Assembly: GCA_022822525.1 (NCBI GenBank)
Contig: JAJEBN010000078.1
Location: forward strand, 22,055-86,054
DNA length: 64,000 nucleotides
Reading direction: 5' to 3'
Source: Acidimicrobiia bacterium
GTDB taxonomy: Bacteria; Actinomycetota; Acidimicrobiia; Acidimicrobiales; Poriferisodalaceae
The notes under the pieces are model-generated. The model worked only from the letters and a program-made list of their open reading frames with translations. It was not told the origin of the DNA and did no database searches. Of the stretch, positions 59,758 through 64,000 are shown piece by piece. A program made the position numbers and the translations under genes. How positions within the stretch are numbered: the stretch's first letter is position 1; each line of letters opens with the position of its first letter.

Positions 59758-61824
59758 TCAAGCAGGTGGGATTCGCGCGACGACGATCGGCCGCTGCGGA
59801 ATGACCTTGCCGTCGTGAAGGTAGTAGGCAATGAATCGACCGTCAGGCGACCATTGAGGTGCGACTATGTTGGCGGCTTGAAAGACGTCTCCGGTGTAGC
59901 GGACCACCGTTCTGACCTCGTCGTTGTCGAGGTTGAGCACCTTGATGTAGCTCTCCCATTCACCGTTCTCCAATGGAGCTTTGCCGACCAGTGCGATTCG
60001 GCAGCCATCGGGTGACCACGCATACCCGGAGAACTTGATGCGGCTCAGAATGACTGGCCAAACCGGCTTCCAGTCGGATCCGTCATCTTGTACCGTCGCA
60101 ACACCTCCGCCGTCCCCAATCGAGATGCGCTCGCCGTCATGGGTCCAGTAGTGAGTCCGGCCAAAGAATGCGCGAGTTTCTAGGTTGACTTCATTGCCGC
60201 CGTCGTCATCGATGATTGCGAGATGTCGCTTGGCAAAGAACTCTTCTGGCTCTTCCCACAGATCGATCCGGCGGAACAGGATCCGTCGGCCATCTGGAGA
60301 CCATCTTGGCGCATAGTCCTGCGAGATCGAATTGGTCAGTTGGACTTCACCGGTTCCATCGGAGTTGATGACGTGGAGGTGGGCCACCACTTCCATGTAC
60401 AGCTCCTGACCGGTGAAGCGGGAAAAAGCAATGCGCGTGCCGTCAGGCGACCACGCGGGGAATGAACCACGTGTCAGCTTGACCCGGTTGCCGCCGTCGA
60501 TGTCTGCTGTCCAGATCTCCCGGTTGTGCTGGTAGGCGATGCGGCGACAGTCAGGCGACCAAACAGGAAGGATCGCATCGACGTCGTCGATAATCGCCTG
60601 GGGTTCGCTGCCAACCTCGAGGTTGCATTGGACGCCAACAGTGGTTCCGCCGACGAGATAGTCGTCGATGGCGGCATCTGAGATAGCGGCGCTGCCGCCG
60701 AATATGTGAACGTCCATGGTGTCGTCGCCGCTTGGCGCGATCACCGAGCGCGCCGAGTTGAGATAGCGGACCGTCGCCGCTGGGATTGCGTCGGGGTCGG
60801 CGAGCAGTAATGGGGTGCACAGACGGGCCAGCAGCGGTGCAGCGCTGAATGCGTCGAACGGCACGTGCCCGCGCGCCAAGCCGGCACGGCGCTCGGTGAA
60901 GCACGTGAGGCTGAAGCGCCGGACGGCAAACTTGGCAGCTTCTACTGCAGTCTCGTAGCGGGTTGTGCCGGCGAGGCGGGTCACCTTGATGCCAAGTGCG
61001 GTGATGTCGTTCTCGATCACTTGGTGCAGAGCCGCCTCGCCACCCATCAGCACAACATGCTCGATGTCTTTCTCGATCAGGTAGCGAGCCACATCGCGTC
61101 GGAAGATCTCCGGCTTGGTCAGCAGAATCGGATGGGATCCTCGCGCCGCGATAGCGCCGGCGACGAGCGCGTCAGCAAAGACCCTGCCATTGGCGACGAT
61201 CGCAGTGCGGCCCAAGCCCCGCATGTCTCCGGGCGTGCCGAGCCGGCGCGCAGCAGCGACCGAGGTTGCGTACTGGTCGGTCCGGGTGATCCGCTCGGCC
61301 GAGATGCCGAGTTCTTCGAGGCCGGCCACGACGGTCGGCCCGACACCCTCGGTGTCACTGTCGGCGCCGATGATCAGGGCCTTCGAGACGCCCGTGCGTT
61401 GCAGGAAAGCGGCGGCATCGGGTCGCAGCTCACCCGAGGGCGTCGACAGCACGGGCGCCCCGAGCGAACCGGCGAGTGGGGCTGCGACGACCGCATCAGT
61501 CCAGTTGCGGCCCGAGACCATGACCACCCAGTTCAAGCTGCCGTCAGCATCGGCCGCCACCGCTTCCGCTACGCGCAGCGAGGTTGCGTAGCGGTCTGCG
61601 CCTCCGTAGCGCTGTTCGTCGATGTCAGCCAGCTGTGGCACGGCGCCTGCAGCAGCAACTGACAGGAAGACAGTTGCTGCCGTGACGACCGTCGCCATGA
61701 GCACTGCTCCAATCGCCCTCAGTGTTCTCCGGCGTATGAAGTCTGCGTACAGGCCGTAGGAGCGGTGAAGGTCGTGCTGACAACTGCCAGGGTCCTGGAG
61801 GAGATGCCGAGGGATGTCGATCAT
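59758..61824 (-). CDS. Secreted protein: cell-wall-binding repeats 2 plus TolB/PD40-like propeller, copy 2
   Basis: A 688-residue exported protein. A hydrophobic export segment at ~36-60 is preceded by an unusual polar N-terminus. CWB2 repeats span ~68-400 (RYGGADRYATSLRVAEAVAA, VVMVSGRNWTDAVVAAPLAG, VANGRVFADALVAGA, VVLMGGEAALH). A C-terminal PD40/TolB-like beta-propeller (~420-688) shows repeated WSPDGxRIAF units (PVWSPDCRRIAY, PAWSPDGTRIAF, PRWSPDGRRILF, PQWSPDGRFIAYY). The ATG directly follows the TAG of the upstream paralogue. A later ATG (residue 43) would give a shorter signal. Likely surface-attached; its ligand is unknown. Confidence 0.86.
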   Translation of the reverse strand: MIDIPRHLLQDPGSCQHDLHRSYGLYADFIRRRTLRAIGAVLMATVVTAATVFLSVAAAGAVPQLADIDEQRYGGADRYATSLRVAEAVAADADGSLNWVVMVSGRNWTDAVVAAPLAGSLGAPVLSTPSGELRPDAAAFLQRTGVSKALIIGADSDTEGVGPTVVAGLEELGISAERITRTDQYATSVAAARRLGTPGDMRGLGRTAIVANGRVFADALVAGAIAARGSHPILLTKPEIFRRDVARYLIEKDIEHVVLMGGEAALHQVIENDITALGIKVTRLAGTTRYETAVEAAKFAVRRFSLTCFTERRAGLARGHVPFDAFSAAPLLARLCTPLLLADPDAIPAATVRYLNSARSVIAPSGDDTMDVHIFGGSAAISDAAIDDYLVGGTTVGVQCNLEVGSEPQAIIDDVDAILPVWSPDCRRIAYQHNREIWTADIDGGNRVKLTRGSFPAWSPDGTRIAFSRFTGQELYMEVVAHLHVINSDGTGEVQLTNSISQDYAPRWSPDGRRILFRRIDLWEEPEEFFAKRHLAIIDDDGGNEVNLETRAFFGRTHYWTHDGERISIGDGGGVATVQDDGSDWKPVWPVILSRIKFSGYAWSPDGCRIALVGKAPLENGEWESYIKVLNLDNDEVRTVVRYTGDVFQAANIVAPQWSPDGRFIAYYLHDGKVIPQRPIVVARIPPA

Positions 61825-63852
61825 CTAGCGGGCCGGTACGGGAGCGACATACGTTCGTGCTGCGTCGCCCTGGTGAGTATTGCGCTCGTACATGATGCTC
61901 CGGCCGTCGGGAGCCCATTGCGGGCTTCTGATGATCGTGAAGGTTCCCCTGAACGACTCGCGGACTGTGTGGCTGACATAGCGAACGACTTCGACCATCT
62001 CGCCGTCGAGTGAAGCGATGGTGAGCGTCCGGTCGTTGCGCATGCCGTCGCTGTACGTGTCGTCCTCGACGAATTGGAACGTGGTGTATGCGAGGGCGCC
62101 GCTGTCCGGCGACCACGAATGACCGTCTGGCGAGTACTCGGAGGCGATCCTGCGCTGGTTCTCGCCCTCGGGATCCATGATCCACAGATCCTGGTTGTTG
62201 TCATACGCAATCCAGCGACCGTCCGGCGACCAAGCTGGGAAGTGGTCTGCCGCATCGCCGCGAGTGAGCGCTCGCACATCACTACCGTCTGCGTCCATCA
62301 CGGCGATATACACATCGTCATAGTTCTGGTAGTGATGCTGGTTCTCCGGGTGTCCCCGGGAGAAGGCAATCCGCTTGCCGTCCGGGGACCAACTTGGAGA
62401 TCTGTCAGTCACGTCACCCGACGTGAGTTGCCGTTCTCCTGTCCCGTCGGCATTGATGACGAATATGTGGTTGATCGGTTCCCCGTGGCGAAACCGGCCT
62501 CCGTACCTGACAAAGGCGATTCGAGTGCCGTCCGGCGACCAAGCTGGCGAGCCGTCTTCCTCCTCACCTGGATAACCGGCGGTCAGTCGTATTAGGCCCG
62601 TTCCATCGGTTCGCGCCGTCCACAGCGCCTCCTTGATGTCGAGAAACGCGATCCGTTTGCAGTCCGGCGACCATGCGGAATGGCGAGAGAAAATGTTGCC
62701 GAGTACCGGCACGGGCTCGTTGCCGACGCCCGGAACGCACTGGCCTTGAGGTCGGAGCCTGCCGCCCTCAGTGCCCAGCGGGTCAGCGAGGTAGTTGTCG
62801 ATGGCTGTCCGCGAAACGGCTGCATTGCCGCCGAACACGTGCAGGTCGGCACTTCGACGTGTGCTCGCTCGAACCTTGAGGGCGCTATTGAGGAACTCGG
62901 CGGTCGAGCGGGGAACGGCATCCGGGTCAACCAGCAGCAGCGGGGCACATAGGCGGGCGAGCAATGGTGCTGCGCTGAACGAGTCGAACGGAACGTGAGC
63001 ACGCGCCAACCCGATGCGCCGGGTGCCGAAGCACCCGTTCCCGTAACGGCCGTCGATGAGCTTGGCGGCCTTGACGGCGGTCTCGTAGCGAGTGGCTCCC
63101 GCGAGCCGTGTCACCTCGATGCCGAGTTCGGCGATTGCGTCCTCGATCACTTGATGCAAGGCCGCCTTGCCTCCCATCAGCACCACGTGCTCGACTTCCT
63201 TGTCGGTCAGGTAGCGGGCCACATCGTGCCGGAAGATCTCCGGTTTGGTCAGCAGGACAGGGTGTCCGCCCCGTGCGGCGAAGGTGCCGGCGACGAGCGC
63301 GTCAGCGAAGACCCTGCCGCTGGCCACCACAGCGGTCCGGCCGAGGGCGCCCATGTTCCCGGGAGTGCCGAGTCTGCGGGCGACGGCGACGGAGTTTGCG
63401 TACTGGTCGGGGCGGGTGACTCGTTCGGTGGTGATGCCGAGCGTCTCGAGTCCCGCCACAACTGTGGGTCCGACGCCGTCGGTGTCGCTGTCGGCGCCGA
63501 TCAGCACGGCCTGTGAGACGCCGGTGCGTTGCAGGAACCGCGCGGCATCGGGTCGCAGCTCGCCGGGCGGCGTAGCCAGCACCGGGGCGCCCAGCGATCC
63601 CGCGAGCGGCGCGGCGACGACGGCATCGGTCCAGTTGCGACCCGACACCATCACCACCCAGTCCAGGCTGCCGCCGGCATCGTCGGCGACAGCTTCTGCG
63701 ACGAGCAGCGACGTGGCGTAGCGGTCGGTGCCCCCGTAGCGCGGCACGTCGACCTCGTCGAGCTGATCAACCGCCCCCGCTGTCGAGACGTGCACGACCG
63801 CGCCGCCCGCGGCCATCAGGAGAGCCAGCAGTGCCAGCCGCGTCGTGCGCAT
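61825..63852 (-). CDS. Secreted protein: cell-wall-binding repeats 2 plus TolB/PD40-like propeller, copy 1
   Basis: A 675-residue exported protein with a compact signal peptide (MRTTRLALLALLMAAGGAVV, cleavage likely near STAGA). CWB2 repeats span ~35-370 (RYGGTDRYATSLLVAEAVAD, VVMVSGRNWTDAVVAAPLAG, VVASGRVFADALVAGTF). The propeller (~390-675) has at least six WSPDG blades (SAWSPDCKRIAF, PAWSPDGTRIAF, PSWSPDGKRIAF, PAWSPDGRWIAY, HSWSPDSGALAY, PQWAPDGRSIMY). It is the paralogue of the downstream gene; the first 250 residues are the most alike. The ATG has TAGGTT 6 nt upstream, so the pair is likely transcribed from here. Confidence 0.89.
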   Translation of the reverse strand: MRTTRLALLALLMAAGGAVVHVSTAGAVDQLDEVDVPRYGGTDRYATSLLVAEAVADDAGGSLDWVVMVSGRNWTDAVVAAPLAGSLGAPVLATPPGELRPDAARFLQRTGVSQAVLIGADSDTDGVGPTVVAGLETLGITTERVTRPDQYANSVAVARRLGTPGNMGALGRTAVVASGRVFADALVAGTFAARGGHPVLLTKPEIFRHDVARYLTDKEVEHVVLMGGKAALHQVIEDAIAELGIEVTRLAGATRYETAVKAAKLIDGRYGNGCFGTRRIGLARAHVPFDSFSAAPLLARLCAPLLLVDPDAVPRSTAEFLNSALKVRASTRRSADLHVFGGNAAVSRTAIDNYLADPLGTEGGRLRPQGQCVPGVGNEPVPVLGNIFSRHSAWSPDCKRIAFLDIKEALWTARTDGTGLIRLTAGYPGEEEDGSPAWSPDGTRIAFVRYGGRFRHGEPINHIFVINADGTGERQLTSGDVTDRSPSWSPDGKRIAFSRGHPENQHHYQNYDDVYIAVMDADGSDVRALTRGDAADHFPAWSPDGRWIAYDNNQDLWIMDPEGENQRRIASEYSPDGHSWSPDSGALAYTTFQFVEDDTYSDGMRNDRTLTIASLDGEMVEVVRYVSHTVRESFRGTFTIIRSPQWAPDGRSIMYERNTHQGDAARTYVAPVPAR

Positions 63853-63858
63853 CCACTC

Positions 63859-63864
63859 AACCTA
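63859..63864 (-). promoter_or_regulatory. -10 box (TAGGTT) for the cell-wall-binding gene pair
   Basis: Minus-strand TAGGTT ends 6 nt before the ATG at 63852, with no ribosome-binding site. Confidence 0.5.
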
Positions 63865-63963
63865 AGGGGCCGCGCGGATAGGTGGCCGTCCACGGGTCGT
63901 CTGGTTCCCCGGTGTATTGGTGGGGTCGTCCTTGACCTGACGACCGTGGAGGCCGGTTTCATC

Positions 63964-64000
63964 ATGCGCGCTCTGACCAAGGCTGTGGTGGATGTCATCT
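63964..64000 (+). CDS. Possible start of a gene running out of the window
   Basis: ATG at 63964 opens a frame (MRALTKAVVDVI) to the window edge, with GGAGG at 63948-63952, a rather long 11-nt gap. Twelve codons are too few to identify a product. Confidence 0.25.
   Translation, partial: MRALTKAVVDVI

Overview
This is a gene-dense, high-GC stretch of a bacterial chromosome. The GC content, mycothiol synthase (mshD), a class II DAHP synthase, a menaquinone polyprenyltransferase/methyltransferase pair, cell-wall-binding repeat proteins and many apparently leaderless start sites point to an actinobacterium. Class Acidimicrobiia fits best, but that placement is inference. I see no rRNA, tRNA, CRISPR array, prophage or insertion sequence.

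Layout. (1) 1-10168: conserved housekeeping block: 3' end of rodA, a TIGR03960-type radical SAM protein with its TIGR03936 partner, RNase E/G, rplU-rpmA-obg, proB and proA. (2) 10245-14874: an inserted group, a MoxR ATPase with a CoxE-like VWA protein (plus strand) facing a class II DAHP synthase and a short sigma-70 factor (minus strand). (3) 15231-16246: nadD-rsfS, which normally follows proA directly. (4) 16297-22797: a YerB-like lipoprotein and an envelope-polysaccharide group (galE, GT39-like membrane glycosyltransferase, polyprenyl-phosphate sugar transferase, GT2). (5) 22869-43386: catabolic region with an amidohydrolase, a CaiB CoA-transferase, metY, a hydroxyacid dehydrogenase/hydratase pair, an ArsI/CadI-like dioxygenase, a beta-oxidation cluster (three acyl-CoA dehydrogenases, enoyl-CoA hydratase, acyl-CoA thioesterase), a Baeyer-Villiger monooxygenase, an amidase, a hydantoinase-A-like ATPase, a rhodanese and a dimethylformamidase-like iron hydrolase. 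(6) 43405-50635: a low-complexity protein, a frameshifted epimerase gene, modABC molybdate uptake, an MBL-fold hydrolase and a zinc alcohol dehydrogenase. (7) 50815-59721: a candidate AhpD/CMD-like selenoprotein, two tandem double-hotdog thioesterases, menA, a YbaK-like deacylase, menG, mshD, rlmN, nth and a CitE-like lyase. (8) 59758-63852: two tandem secreted paralogues combining cell-wall-binding repeats with a TolB-like propeller.

Most notable observation: the gene at 50815-51411 has an in-frame TGA exactly where the second redox cysteine of AhpD-type CxxC proteins should be (CxxU). The same frame continues for 109 codons, and a SECIS-like hairpin starts 10 nt after the TGA. Other items worth a look are a TANNNT box 6-8 nt upstream of about twenty start codons, C-rich-loop hairpins (6C-RNA-like) before the sigma gene, a 32-bp tandem duplication at the acyl-CoA dehydrogenase/thioesterase junction, and a one-base frameshift in a G-run of the epimerase gene.
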